DNA from: Chryseobacterium artocarpi
Lineage (GTDB): Bacteria; Bacteroidota; Bacteroidia; Flavobacteriales; Weeksellaceae
NCBI RefSeq assembly: GCF_001684975.1
Contig: NZ_MAYH01000048.1
Coordinates: forward strand, 62,001 to 126,000
Direction of reading: 5' to 3'
Length of the DNA: 64,000 bases
Position numbers and translations under genes: made by a program. The notes under the pieces are model-generated. The model worked only from the letters and a program-made list of their open reading frames with translations, had not been told where the DNA came from and did not search any database. Shown here one piece after another: positions 7,591 to 16,883 of the stretch (position 1 is its first letter; each line of letters starts with the position of its first letter).

Positions 7591-10479
7591 TTAAAATTCA
7601 ACATTTACACCAACCGAAATTGTTTTAGGGTTTGGATACACCCCTAATGAATATTGATTAGTAGGTTCCGGATCATAACCTCTCCAATCGGTCCAAGTGT
7701 AAAGGTTTTCTCCCTGAGCATATAATTTTAAACTTCTAATTGGAAGTCCTCCTAATTGTTTCTTTGTAAAATTATATCCAATGGATACGTTTTTCAATCT
7801 TATAAAGTCTGTTTTATATAAATATCTATCAGATCTGTCATTAGAATCTGCATTCACAGCACTTAACGCAGGGATATCTGTATTTCTATTATCAGGTGTC
7901 CATGCATTTAACAAGTCGCTTGATACGTTATTATAGATTGTTGTATATAATGGGTTCATAGCCCATGCATAAAGGTTGTCATACTGCCATCCACCTGCTT
8001 GGAAAGAGAAAAACGCAGAAGCAAAGAATCCTTTATATTCAGCATCAATACCAGCACCTCCTGTCCATTTAGCATAAATAGATTTTCCTGTAAAGACTCT
8101 ATCATTAGCAGTAGGAGCTTCTGTAGCTTGTCCGTTCGCTCCTCTGAACACTTGTTCTCCGGTATCAGGGTTAACACCTAAATACTCATATAAATACCAT
8201 TGATCAGCAGGTCCTCCAGCAGCATTTACGTTATCATCTGTAAGGTTTGCATAATCCATAGAAAGAATCTTATTCTTGTTATATGCAGCATTAACATAGA
8301 CAGATAGTTTAAGATCTTCTTTTTTGAAGATATGTCCTCTTAAACCAATTTCTACCCCTTTATTCTCTAGCTCACCATTATTTCCATCGATATAATAGTC
8401 TTCAGGTGATAAATCATCATTAAGTCCTCCTGACGCTGCAGAAACAGTAATTTCATTAAATAGTCTGTTAGTTAATTTTCTATAAACATCTACACTACCT
8501 TCAATCACAGAATTATAATTAAAATCTAAACCGATGTTAGCCTGTGATTGTCTTTCCCATTGTAAATTTGGGTTTGATGGTACAAAATAATACCCTACTA
8601 AGTTCCCATATCCACGGTAAGTTTTATCTAAGTCAAGATAATTGTTGGGTCTAAGATAAATAGAATTGAAGTTATTCGATGCAATACCTAAGTTTTGGTT
8701 ACCGGCTGTACCATAAGAAACTCTAAGTTTCAACATTCTGAATTTAGAATCAGCCATGAAGCTTTCTTTATCAATATTCCATCTACCTGCTACTGACCAA
8801 AAAGTTTCCCATCTATTTTCTTTAGCAAATCTATAAGACCCATCCCTTCTTATCGTTGCACTAAGTCCATATTTACCACTGTAATCGTAATCTGCAGTTG
8901 CAAAATAAGCCAAAGTACCTGAGTTCACCTTATTCGCTGAAACTGAAGGTACATATAAACTTGGGGTAGCAGGGTTAAATGGGATATAACCTGTCCCTGC
9001 ACCTAAGCTCCAGAATAGAGGCTCTAATCCATTTTGAGTAGAAGAACTGAATGCATAATGTGCTTTCAAGTAGTCAGCATAAGCTGATAATGAAATATTA
9101 TGCTCTCCAAACTGCTGATTATAACTTAAGCTGATAACATTGTTGAAGGTAAAGTCCTTAGTATTTGAAATAGTTTCAACTCCTCCATACTGTGCTTCAC
9201 TTGATGCAGCTACGCTATTGGAAAGATAACCTAGTGGAGATCTTGCAAAGTTTCTATCACTTTGTTTGAACTCAATACCTACTCTATTTCCTAATGTTAA
9301 ATAATCAGTTAATTTATATGATGCTTTAATGTTTGAGTTAATACTTGTTTCAGAGAACAAGTTCTGAACCCCTCCAATCATATTATCATACAAAATATAG
9401 GAAGCATATTTTTGAGAACTTTGTCCAATATGATTGAACATATCTTTACCATTTAAATATGGGTATGGTGCCAAAGTAGGATCCGATGTTAATGACCCAA
9501 ATAATACGTTCTGAACACCATTTGCATTTAATGATACGGAGTTTTCTTCCTGATCTAACTGATGTCTTTTAGAATATCCTAACCCAACCATCGCAGAGTA
9601 GTTGAATCTATTATCCTTAGATTTACCTACGATATTATTTCTAAAAGTAAATCTTTTAAAATCTGTACCTTTAATAATACCTTCATTCTCTAAATATCCT
9701 AAAGATGAATAAACAGATACATTTTCGCCACCAAACTGTAATGATAAGTTATGTTGTTGACTAATTCCTGTTCTAAAGAATTCCTTATTCCAATTTGTAG
9801 TAGGAGCATTAGCAATTGCTTCATTTGTTATTGGATTTGGAGATTGCCCAAACTCATCATATAACCTTTGCTTAATAGTCAAAAACTGAGGACCATTAGA
9901 CATATTATATTTATCTTTCGGGAATGTTGAGAACGAAGTCATCGCATCATATGAAAGTCTAACTCCTGAGTTAAATTTTCCCGTTTTAGTAGTAATCACA
10001 ATTACACCATTCGCTCCTCTGTTTCCATAGATTGAAGTTGCTTGCGCATCTTTTAAGATACTTAATGACTCAATATCATTGGGGTTCAAGTTTCTAAACT
10101 GAGTAGCAGAGGTAGTAAGACCATCTATAACATATAATGGATCTGTAGATGCATTTAAAGACCCTACCCCTCTAATAATAATATCAATTTTACCAGAACC
10201 AGGAGAACCAGAACTTGAATTAACAGAAAGTCCAGGAGCTGAACCTTGAATTGAATTCAAGAATGTTGTGTTCGGTCTATTTTCAAGTGTTTCCGCTGAA
10301 ATAGTTGTTACAGCTGCTGTAGATTTTGTTTTTGTAGCAGTTTTACTATATCCTAGTACAACAACTTCGTCAATTTGTTTTACTTTAGATGCAGAATCTT
10401 TCTTAGTCGTTTGCGCAAAAGCTGCTTGTCCTAAAAAAAACAAAGCTCCAGTGCTTAATACACGTAGTTTAACATTCAT
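7591..10479 (-). CDS. SusC/RagA-family TonB-linked outer-membrane receptor
   Basis: A 962-residue TonB-dependent transporter. It has a signal peptide ending AAFAQ at about residue 23. The pre-plug signature is DEVVVLGYSKTATKTKS. The plug contains NFLNSIQGSAPGLSV-like sequence, PLYVIDGLTTSATQ, DIESLSILKDAQATSIYGNR and GANGVIVITTKTGK. The C-terminal barrel ends KTISVGVNVEF. It lacks a carboxypeptidase-like regulatory domain. It is closely related in its N-terminus to the partial receptor at 1-299 and less so to the receptor at 2457-5339. With the SusD at 5971-7572 it makes a two-gene import operon. No sigma/anti-sigma pair or hydrolase is adjacent, so the substrate is open. Confidence 0.95.
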   Translation of the reverse strand: MNVKLRVLSTGALFFLGQAAFAQTTKKDSASKVKQIDEVVVLGYSKTATKTKSTAAVTTISAETLENRPNTTFLNSIQGSAPGLSVNSSSGSPGSGKIDIIIRGVGSLNASTDPLYVIDGLTTSATQFRNLNPNDIESLSILKDAQATSIYGNRGANGVIVITTKTGKFNSGVRLSYDAMTSFSTFPKDKYNMSNGPQFLTIKQRLYDEFGQSPNPITNEAIANAPTTNWNKEFFRTGISQQHNLSLQFGGENVSVYSSLGYLENEGIIKGTDFKRFTFRNNIVGKSKDNRFNYSAMVGLGYSKRHQLDQEENSVSLNANGVQNVLFGSLTSDPTLAPYPYLNGKDMFNHIGQSSQKYASYILYDNMIGGVQNLFSETSINSNIKASYKLTDYLTLGNRVGIEFKQSDRNFARSPLGYLSNSVAASSEAQYGGVETISNTKDFTFNNVISLSYNQQFGEHNISLSAYADYLKAHYAFSSSTQNGLEPLFWSLGAGTGYIPFNPATPSLYVPSVSANKVNSGTLAYFATADYDYSGKYGLSATIRRDGSYRFAKENRWETFWSVAGRWNIDKESFMADSKFRMLKLRVSYGTAGNQNLGIASNNFNSIYLRPNNYLDLDKTYRGYGNLVGYYFVPSNPNLQWERQSQANIGLDFNYNSVIEGSVDVYRKLTNRLFNEITVSAASGGLNDDLSPEDYYIDGNNGELENKGVEIGLRGHIFKKEDLKLSVYVNAAYNKNKILSMDYANLTDDNVNAAGGPADQWYLYEYLGVNPDTGEQVFRGANGQATEAPTANDRVFTGKSIYAKWTGGAGIDAEYKGFFASAFFSFQAGGWQYDNLYAWAMNPLYTTIYNNVSSDLLNAWTPDNRNTDIPALSAVNADSNDRSDRYLYKTDFIRLKNVSIGYNFTKKQLGGLPIRSLKLYAQGENLYTWTDWRGYDPEPTNQYSLGVYPNPKTISVGVNVEF

Positions 10480-10507
10480 ATTAACAAATTTTAATATATT
10501 TTAAAGG

Positions 10508-10537
10508 CAAATATGTTAATAAATATTAATAAACCAA
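10508..10537 (-). promoter_or_regulatory. Bacteroidota-type promoter of susC (7591-10479)
   Basis: On the minus strand, TTG (10535-10537), exactly 19 bp, CATATTTG (10508-10515), 29 bp before the ATG. This is the best-spaced of the three matching susC promoters. Confidence 0.7.
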
Positions 10538-10840
10538 AAATACAAAACATTGATAAACAATAGATTAAAATACATTAAATTAACTAAAACCACTACAACT
10601 ACACCATGTAAATAATCAATATCGTATAATGAATGAAAAAAAAACTCAACACGTAAATATTAATAGAATTTTAACAACTTATAAAAATTCAATGACAATA
10701 CACTTTTTTCAAATAATCAATAAAAATAATAAACCAAATACGTTTATTTAAGCAAAAAACATTCAAATAAAGAGACAATATAATTTTCAAAAAAAGTATT
10801 AAAACTGCGTATTATTAGTAATATTTCTTCTAGAAAAAGC
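10538..10840. other. AT-rich intergenic spacer
   Basis: About 300 bases of AT-rich DNA between the susC promoter and the terminator of the HMG-CoA synthase gene. No gene or repeat is seen. Confidence 0.6.
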
Positions 10841-10876
10841 AAAAAAATAAAGCATCTCATAATTTGAGATGCTTTT
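10841..10876 (-). terminator. Rho-independent terminator after the HMG-CoA synthase gene
   Basis: A perfect 11-bp stem AAAGCATCTCA (10849-10859) / TGAGATGCTTT (10865-10875), loop of 5, with a T-run on the minus strand. It lies about 25 bp past the stop codon. Confidence 0.9.
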
Positions 10877-10898
10877 TATCAGTTTATATCACAATATT

Positions 10899-12227
10899 TT
10901 AACCTTGATAACTATAATATCTTGCTCCTACTGAAACAGGATTATCAATTTCTATGGAAGCAAGACCAAATCCTTTATAAGCGGGATTCACAGACTGTTC
11001 CAATTGCTTTCTATGAAGCTTTTCATAAGTTTCGAAGTCTACAGCTGTTCTATTTTTCAGGTTTTCAAATAAATCCCACTTTTCCACTACTGTTTTCCAC
11101 TTGTCTGAAATCTTTCCTGCAAATACCTTCGATTTAGAACCACTACCATACCCAAAGAAACCTATCTCTTTTCCTGACAAATCTTCGTTTTCATTAAAAG
11201 AAGTCTCTAACCCTGAAAGAAATGCCATAAAAATAGAAGCAGTATACATATTTCCAATTTCTGATGAAGCGCGTTGTGTTTTTTCTATTTTCTGATTGAT
11301 TAGCTGAAGATAATTTTCAGATTTCGCAACAGCTTTTTGCTCATCCGGAGTTCCATAAGAAAGTCCATTTTCAAGGCTATAAATTTCTGTAAAAACTCTT
11401 TTCCCGTGAAAAGCATAAGGAAGGTGAAAAATAATATAATGCCAGTTTTCATAAGGCTTTTCTTCTCCTGTAATTTCTTTATAATGCTGATATGCTTCCC
11501 TGATTCTATCCTGATAACATTGATTGGAATACTGTCCGTCAAAGACCGGTTCATCTGTAAAAATCTCTATTTTGTCAGGAAATGCATCCGGAGCACCGTT
11601 CAAATCTTCTCTTTTATATTGTCTTCTTGGTTTGAAGAAATCAAAAACACTTTCTGTGGCTACTCCCCAATGGTTTTCAATTTCAAGGAGATCAGGATTG
11701 GAAGAAATAAGTAAAGAAACAGCACCTCCACCTTGCGTATATTCTCCAGAAGATGCCAACTCGTATTTTGCATAATCGCTTGCGATCACTATTGCTTTTT
11801 TATCCGGATTTACCCTTACAAAGTCTAAAGCATTATGTAATGCATCCACAGCTCCGATACATGCAAAAGTCATGTCTACCACATCACAGTTTCTGAAAAC
11901 TCTTTCTCCAAATTCTGCTTCCAAAACTTTTTCAACCATCTGCATTGCATAAGAAGCCGTTGGTTTTGCTGCATCCAAAGCACTTTCTGTCCCCAAATAA
12001 ATTCTTGAAATTTCTCTGGGATTAATATTATAATCTTTAATTAATTTTAATAATGCTTCTGCCGCAAAAGTAGCAGTGTCTTCATGTACATCCGGAAAAC
12101 CCATTTTATGAAGTCCTAATCCCTTCTCCAATTTTGCTGGTTCTATGCCTCTTTTTTCAGCTAAATCTTTAATTTCCAAATACAAAGAAGGCACATAATA
12201 ACTCGCAGCCTCAATTCCAAAACTCAT
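10899..12227 (-). CDS. Hydroxymethylglutaryl-CoA synthase family protein
   Basis: A 442-residue cytosolic thiolase-fold enzyme. HMG-CoA synthase condenses acetyl-CoA with acetoacetyl-CoA, the first committed step of the mevalonate route to isoprenoids. The catalytic set is visible: Glu81 in GTESALDAAKP, the acyl-accepting Cys123 in DMTFACIGAVDAL, and His268 in IIFHLPYAFHGKR. The C-terminal part contains FFGYGSGSKSKVFAGKI, typical of the family. It stands alone with its own terminator, and no other mevalonate gene is in the window. A role in beta-branching of a polyketide is less likely because no biosynthetic cluster is adjacent. The family call is secure; the exact pathway is inferred. Confidence 0.9.
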   Translation of the reverse strand: MSFGIEAASYYVPSLYLEIKDLAEKRGIEPAKLEKGLGLHKMGFPDVHEDTATFAAEALLKLIKDYNINPREISRIYLGTESALDAAKPTASYAMQMVEKVLEAEFGERVFRNCDVVDMTFACIGAVDALHNALDFVRVNPDKKAIVIASDYAKYELASSGEYTQGGGAVSLLISSNPDLLEIENHWGVATESVFDFFKPRRQYKREDLNGAPDAFPDKIEIFTDEPVFDGQYSNQCYQDRIREAYQHYKEITGEEKPYENWHYIIFHLPYAFHGKRVFTEIYSLENGLSYGTPDEQKAVAKSENYLQLINQKIEKTQRASSEIGNMYTASIFMAFLSGLETSFNENEDLSGKEIGFFGYGSGSKSKVFAGKISDKWKTVVEKWDLFENLKNRTAVDFETYEKLHRKQLEQSVNPAYKGFGLASIEIDNPVSVGARYYSYQG

Positions 12228-12354
12228 AATCTTCTAAATTTTAAACGAATTTATGAAAGATAATGTAAAAAACAACGGTAAAATTCACTGATTTTTGTAA
12301 CATTATCAAAATCCTCTATCGTAATAAGTTTTTCAGAAATTTTCGCATCCCATA

Positions 12355-12386
12355 AAAAATAAAGCCGACATATTTGCCGGCTTTAG
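12355..12386 (-). terminator. Rho-independent terminator after the M1 aminopeptidase gene
   Basis: The stem AAAGCCG (12361-12367) / CGGCTTT (12378-12384) is followed by a T-rich run on the minus strand, about 25 bp past the stop codon of the gene at 12409-14919. Confidence 0.8.
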
Positions 12387-12408
12387 ATTATGGATCTTAA
12401 TTATATTA

Positions 12409-14919
12409 TTATTTATAGTTCTCAATTGCTTTATTTAAAGCATCAATCTGCTTATTGATACTTGCAGCATTTTGTGGGTTCTGTTTCAGCAATTCCATTT
12501 TCTTTGCTAAACCATCTTTCAGCATTTGTACAATCATCATTTTAGCTTGCGGGTTATCTCCCATCTGATTTTTTGCATATCCCACGATCTTCGTAACACT
12601 TTCAGTAGCTTTTAAATTATCTGAAGTCATGATCCAGTTGAAACCGTCTTCCGCCGCTTTTCCTAATTCCGGGTTCTGAAATTTAATAAACGGATAGAAT
12701 GCGGCATGTTGAGCAATATTTGGCATTTGAGAAGTGACTTTATTCTTTACAATGATCGGTAACAACTGTGCCTGTAAATCTTCGGAAGCACCTTCCAAGT
12801 CAATTTTATCAGCCAGAGTATTTGCTTTAGACGGATCAATCGTAATAAGAGCTCCTAAAGAGTTTCCTTTTACTGCATTGGAAACTGCACCTACTCCTTT
12901 TTCAAAAATCGGAAGATACTTTTTATCTTTTGTTTTGGCTAAAGCAGAGATTGCAGCAGCCTGTGTTAATGTTTTAGGATCATTCGTTGCCAGTTTTTCG
13001 ACGTCAGCTCCTAACGCTTTCATCTGTTCAGGATTGGAAAGATCCATTAGCTCTAAAGCTTTAATTCTTATTCTAAAGAACGGATCTTTTAATGCAGCGG
13101 CTAATAATTTTGTTGCAGCAGGATTTTTCCCCACTTGATCTTTAATTCCCGTTAAAGCAACATATCTGCTTTTAAATTCTTTAGAATTAGTAAACTGCAT
13201 AAGATTTTGCTCGGGAGTTTTCGTATCTGTGATGTCAGCTAAAAGAATTCCGTCTGCATTGATATTAACCAAATCCGGAGTTTTGGAAACATCAAAACTA
13301 AATGTATTTTTCGCATCTGCATTTACCCAAACATTATATCTTTTAGGTTTTCCGTTATCATATACATCAATAGCAAGTGGAAACTGGAATGGTTGCTCCT
13401 GAGTCTGATTTATTGTTACAGTCACTTGTTTTTTTACCGGTTCAAATGCTGTTGAATAATTAATTTTCGGGTTCCCACTTCCAAAATACCATTGATTGAA
13501 GAACCAGTTCAAATCTTTTCCTGACACTTTTTCAAAAGAAAGTCTCAATTGATGAGCTTCCGCATTTTGATACTCGTTTGTTTTCAGGTAATCATTCATT
13601 CCGGCAAAGAAAGCATCATCACCAAGGTAATTTCTTAACATATTAAGAATTCCGCCTCCTTTCTGATAGGTTACAAGATCAAATACGTCTTCACGGGATT
13701 CATAATTGAATCTTACGAGGTTTTTCTTAAAATCGTTCGGATTATGAAGGTACATATTCACGTCAGACATCAAATGATAATCAGCCTGATCTTTTCCATA
13801 CTTATATTCATTCCAAAGATATTCTGAATAATTAGCAAATGATTCATTTACCGTAAGATTACTCCAGCTTTCCGCAGTCACCAAATCCCCAAACCAATGG
13901 TGGAATAATTCATGCGCAATGGTATCTTCCCATTTATTTTCATCAATAAGCTGTCCCGGTTTTTGAAGAATATCACTTCCGTGAAGGGTTGCCGTTGTAT
14001 TTTCCATCGCACCACTTACGTAATTTCTTCCGGAAATCTGTGCATATTTCGCCCATGGATAATCATAATTCATTTTCTTGGAGAAAAACTCGATCATTTC
14101 AGGAGTATTTCCGTAGATCTGTTTTGCATAAGGTTCATATTCCTTTTCGATATAATAATCTACAGCAATATTTTTCCATTTGTCTTTTACAATAGCATAC
14201 TCTCCTACTCCCATGAAGAAAAGATAAGTGGAATGTCTTTTATCCATCACCCAATGATCTGTTCTCAGACCGTTGGATTCTTTTTGAGAAGTTTTTAAAA
14301 CTCCATTGGAAAGTGTCACATATTTATCAGGAACGGTCATATAGATTTCCTGTGTGGTTTTCTGATTGGGTTTATCAATAGTTGGAAACCATGCAGAGGA
14401 AGATTCTGTTTCTCCCTGCGTCCAGATCTGTGTTGGCAAATCCGGATCTGTTCCCTGAGCGTTAATGAAATAAAGTCCTTTGGCATCATTGATTGCCATA
14501 CTTCCTTCTTGTTTCACTTCATTCGGGCGGGATGTGTATTTGATATAAACGGTGTAGTCCTGATTCTTCTGATAGGTTTTATCCAGCGTAATCTTTAAAA
14601 CATCATTTTTATAATCATATTTTAAAGGTGATTTTTTACCATTACTATCAAGAGATACTTCATGAATCAGCATTCCTTTTGCATCAAGTGTCAGTTCATT
14701 GGTTGGATAGAAATATGGTGAAGCGGTAAGCCATTCTTCTCCGTTCATCTGCTCCTTTTGATAGTCGAAATTCACTTTCAGCTTAGTATGTTTTAGCTCC
14801 GTAACTTTGGTATGGGTAGCTCTATATACTTTTTCTCTTCCAGAAGTTTCGGTTTGTGCTGATACATTAGCGGAAAACATAATTCCAAGTATAGCCATTG
14901 ATAAAATCACCTTTCTCAT
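12409..14919 (-). CDS. M1-family zinc aminopeptidase, secreted
   Basis: An 836-residue metallo-aminopeptidase that removes N-terminal residues from peptides. It has a signal peptide (residues 1-22, ending NVSAQ), so it works in the periplasm or outside. The catalytic domain has the exopeptidase motif GAMEN at 303-307 and the zinc site HELFHHWFGD (His336, Glu337, His340) with the third ligand Glu359 in NLTVNESFANY. The N-terminal beta domain spans roughly 30-230. The region after about residue 560 is helical and HEAT-like, as in longer M1 enzymes. It follows the small ORF at 14943-15161 by 23 bp, so the two are probably cotranscribed. The likely role is nutrient peptide turnover. Confidence 0.94.
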   Translation of the reverse strand: MRKVILSMAILGIMFSANVSAQTETSGREKVYRATHTKVTELKHTKLKVNFDYQKEQMNGEEWLTASPYFYPTNELTLDAKGMLIHEVSLDSNGKKSPLKYDYKNDVLKITLDKTYQKNQDYTVYIKYTSRPNEVKQEGSMAINDAKGLYFINAQGTDPDLPTQIWTQGETESSSAWFPTIDKPNQKTTQEIYMTVPDKYVTLSNGVLKTSQKESNGLRTDHWVMDKRHSTYLFFMGVGEYAIVKDKWKNIAVDYYIEKEYEPYAKQIYGNTPEMIEFFSKKMNYDYPWAKYAQISGRNYVSGAMENTTATLHGSDILQKPGQLIDENKWEDTIAHELFHHWFGDLVTAESWSNLTVNESFANYSEYLWNEYKYGKDQADYHLMSDVNMYLHNPNDFKKNLVRFNYESREDVFDLVTYQKGGGILNMLRNYLGDDAFFAGMNDYLKTNEYQNAEAHQLRLSFEKVSGKDLNWFFNQWYFGSGNPKINYSTAFEPVKKQVTVTINQTQEQPFQFPLAIDVYDNGKPKRYNVWVNADAKNTFSFDVSKTPDLVNINADGILLADITDTKTPEQNLMQFTNSKEFKSRYVALTGIKDQVGKNPAATKLLAAALKDPFFRIRIKALELMDLSNPEQMKALGADVEKLATNDPKTLTQAAAISALAKTKDKKYLPIFEKGVGAVSNAVKGNSLGALITIDPSKANTLADKIDLEGASEDLQAQLLPIIVKNKVTSQMPNIAQHAAFYPFIKFQNPELGKAAEDGFNWIMTSDNLKATESVTKIVGYAKNQMGDNPQAKMMIVQMLKDGLAKKMELLKQNPQNAASINKQIDALNKAIENYK

Positions 14920-14942
14920 CTGTCTACTTTATTTTTTTAGGT

Positions 14943-15161
14943 TTATTTTTTAATTAGAATGTCAAAAATATCATTGACAAGGGTTTCGTAGTCTCCTGTC
15001 TTCAACTGTTCTTTTGTTTTGGCAAAAGCTTTTTTCAGTTCACTTTCAGGGTTTTCATCATCAATAATTTCTGCTGAAGCTACTCCTTTCAGTTGAAGTA
15101 CGATATTTTTCAGTACTTCGGGGTCTGCTCCTTCTTCGATATTTATTTTTAAAAATTTCAT
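14943..15161 (-). CDS. Conserved small hypothetical protein
   Basis: A 72-residue protein with no signal peptide or membrane segment. It starts MKFLKINIEEGADPEVLKNI, continues through QLKGVASAEIIDDE, and ends in a charged helix, LKKAFAKTKEQLKTGDYE. The first half has a beta-alpha-beta pattern like a small ferredoxin-like domain, but I cannot assign a family. It is 23 bp upstream of the M1 aminopeptidase gene and probably in one transcript. A -7-like box (minus strand TAAATTTG) lies at 15221-15228. Function unknown; a regulator or antitoxin-like protein is possible but not supported. Confidence 0.7.
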   Translation of the reverse strand: MKFLKINIEEGADPEVLKNIVLQLKGVASAEIIDDENPESELKKAFAKTKEQLKTGDYETLVNDIFDILIKK

Positions 15162-15220
15162 AATTTTTGTGATTGGATTTATTATTCTGCCTTTTGTTAA
15201 AGGTCAAAATCAAGTTCTTT

Positions 15221-15228
15221 CAAATTTA
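15221..15228 (-). promoter_or_regulatory. -7 promoter box before the small ORF / aminopeptidase unit
   Basis: On the minus strand TAAATTTG is a perfect match to TAnnTTTG, about 60 bp before the ATG of the 72-residue ORF. No TTG lies at the ideal 19-21 bp distance, so this is a moderate call. Confidence 0.4.
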
Positions 15229-15345
15229 AAACTTATTTTAGAAACAATAAACTGATTTCTTCCTTTAAAAATTGATTTTCATCTGAAATAGAAGGAATTT
15301 GGACCATTTATCTCCGAAATCACAAAACTTCCACCTTTTGAATGT

Positions 15346-16785
15346 TTACTTTATTCTGGTTATTATTCCGTTTTTGTAAAGAAATACAATATTACAGTCT
15401 GCCTTTCTTTCAATGTTGTAAACATGAATTTTATGAGGATCAATACCATTCATCTGAGATAACATCGGACTTTCCCAGTTATTGTAAAAAATTGGTTCTC
15501 TTAATGTAAAACGAGGATTGGTTTTAACCTCATTGAAAATATCATATTTCAGACACACTTCTCCGGCTTCAATATGGTTTGATTGAAGAGCTGTATTTAA
15601 TTTTGTGAATATTTCATTGTTAAACTTAACGGCATAAGACCATGAATTTTTCACACTCAGATTCGTAATAACAAGCAGAAAAGCAATGACCGCCAAAAAA
15701 GCACTTGTTATTTTGTTTCCTAATTTCAATTTAACTGATGAATAAACGATTAAGGAAACGACAAGAAGGGTATAAAAAAGTCTTATAGCTCCTAAGTTCC
15801 TATTATCAAAACCGAAAATTGTAGGAATATAGGATGAAAAAAGGAAAATACTCAGTCCAAACATTATTGAAAGGAAAGATATAAGCCCAATCTTTTTATA
15901 TTCTTTTAAATTACTTTTAAAATCATATCCGGAAAATACTTTATAAGTCACGAATGAGATCAAAAAAGCTGATAGTATCTCTATAACATGAAGATTACGA
16001 ATATTCAATAAACCTTTATAGATTCCTACAAACAGATCTTTGAAAAATAATTTCAGAGAAAAAACTGCAATCTGAAGAACTCTTTTAAATTCAAAAATTT
16101 TGTTTACTTCATCTCTTTGATACGAGTTTACAAATATAGAAGGCTGAATGATCTTTCTGAAAATAATAATAATTCCTGATGTCAATAATAAAAACAGAAT
16201 TCTTTTTTTATTGTCTTTAATAAGAAATAAGTTTAAAAGTATAAGCGGAAGAAAGATTTCATAACTCAATATTGAAGCGATAAAAAACAGTGAACTTATG
16301 ATGATCTTTTCACGAACGTAGATGAAATAAATGCTTAATAAAAAGAAAATTGTTGCCAAATTTGAATTAAGCATAATGGAAGAAAACTGAATACTCGTCC
16401 CGATTAAGGAACAAGAATATAATAAAGTAATCAGACTCGCCAGTTCTTTTGAAAGTATTTTCTTTGCAATGCAATAAATCGCGAGTAAAGAAAGTGGAAA
16501 AAAAAGAACGCCTAACAGGTAGATATATTCATTAGACTTTGAGAAAAAAATCAACGTTCCTGTGACAATACCGGAAATCGGTCTTGCCGCCATTGTGGTG
16601 GAGTCTAAAAAAGAATAGAGATAACTGAAGTAAGACTTTGAAATATGTTTTGATTCGTAGAGCTTACTTAGGTCATCCGTCACAATGATCTTTTCTTTAA
16701 AAACGGACAAGCTTATGTAAAGGTTGTAAACAATTATTAAGATATTCAAAAATATCAGGTAACTATTGTTTAATTTTTTCTCCAT
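15346..16785 (-). CDS. Polytopic membrane protein, possible GT-C-like glycosyltransferase
   Basis: A 479-residue protein with about ten or more hydrophobic helices. The first is at roughly residues 9-28. An extracytoplasmic loop follows, with DDLSKLYESKH and MAARPISG, and then repeated membrane spans to about residue 370. The last 100 residues are soluble (DIFNEVKTNPRFTLREPIFY). This layout, with an acidic loop and an RP motif after helix 1, recalls lipid-sugar-dependent GT-C transferases and O-antigen-type membrane enzymes. I cannot name a family, and no polysaccharide cluster surrounds it. It lies between thyA and the aminopeptidase unit on the minus strand, with no tight coupling. Function is unproven. 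Confidence 0.75.
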   Translation of the reverse strand: MEKKLNNSYLIFLNILIIVYNLYISLSVFKEKIIVTDDLSKLYESKHISKSYFSYLYSFLDSTTMAARPISGIVTGTLIFFSKSNEYIYLLGVLFFPLSLLAIYCIAKKILSKELASLITLLYSCSLIGTSIQFSSIMLNSNLATIFFLLSIYFIYVREKIIISSLFFIASILSYEIFLPLILLNLFLIKDNKKRILFLLLTSGIIIIFRKIIQPSIFVNSYQRDEVNKIFEFKRVLQIAVFSLKLFFKDLFVGIYKGLLNIRNLHVIEILSAFLISFVTYKVFSGYDFKSNLKEYKKIGLISFLSIMFGLSIFLFSSYIPTIFGFDNRNLGAIRLFYTLLVVSLIVYSSVKLKLGNKITSAFLAVIAFLLVITNLSVKNSWSYAVKFNNEIFTKLNTALQSNHIEAGEVCLKYDIFNEVKTNPRFTLREPIFYNNWESPMLSQMNGIDPHKIHVYNIERKADCNIVFLYKNGIITRIK

Positions 16786-16829
16786 ATTATTTTTTCAGAA
16801 TTTGTGGTGAGATGAATTCTCACAATCAT

Positions 16830-16858
16830 CAAAAATAATAGAAATATACCAATTACAA
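16830..16858 (-). promoter_or_regulatory. Promoter of the polytopic membrane protein gene
   Basis: On the minus strand, TTG (16856-16858), 18 bp, TATTTTTG (16830-16837), a perfect TAnnTTTG box, 45 bp before the ATG. Confidence 0.45.
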
Positions 16859-16883
16859 AAGGATATAAAATCTGCGGATTATA

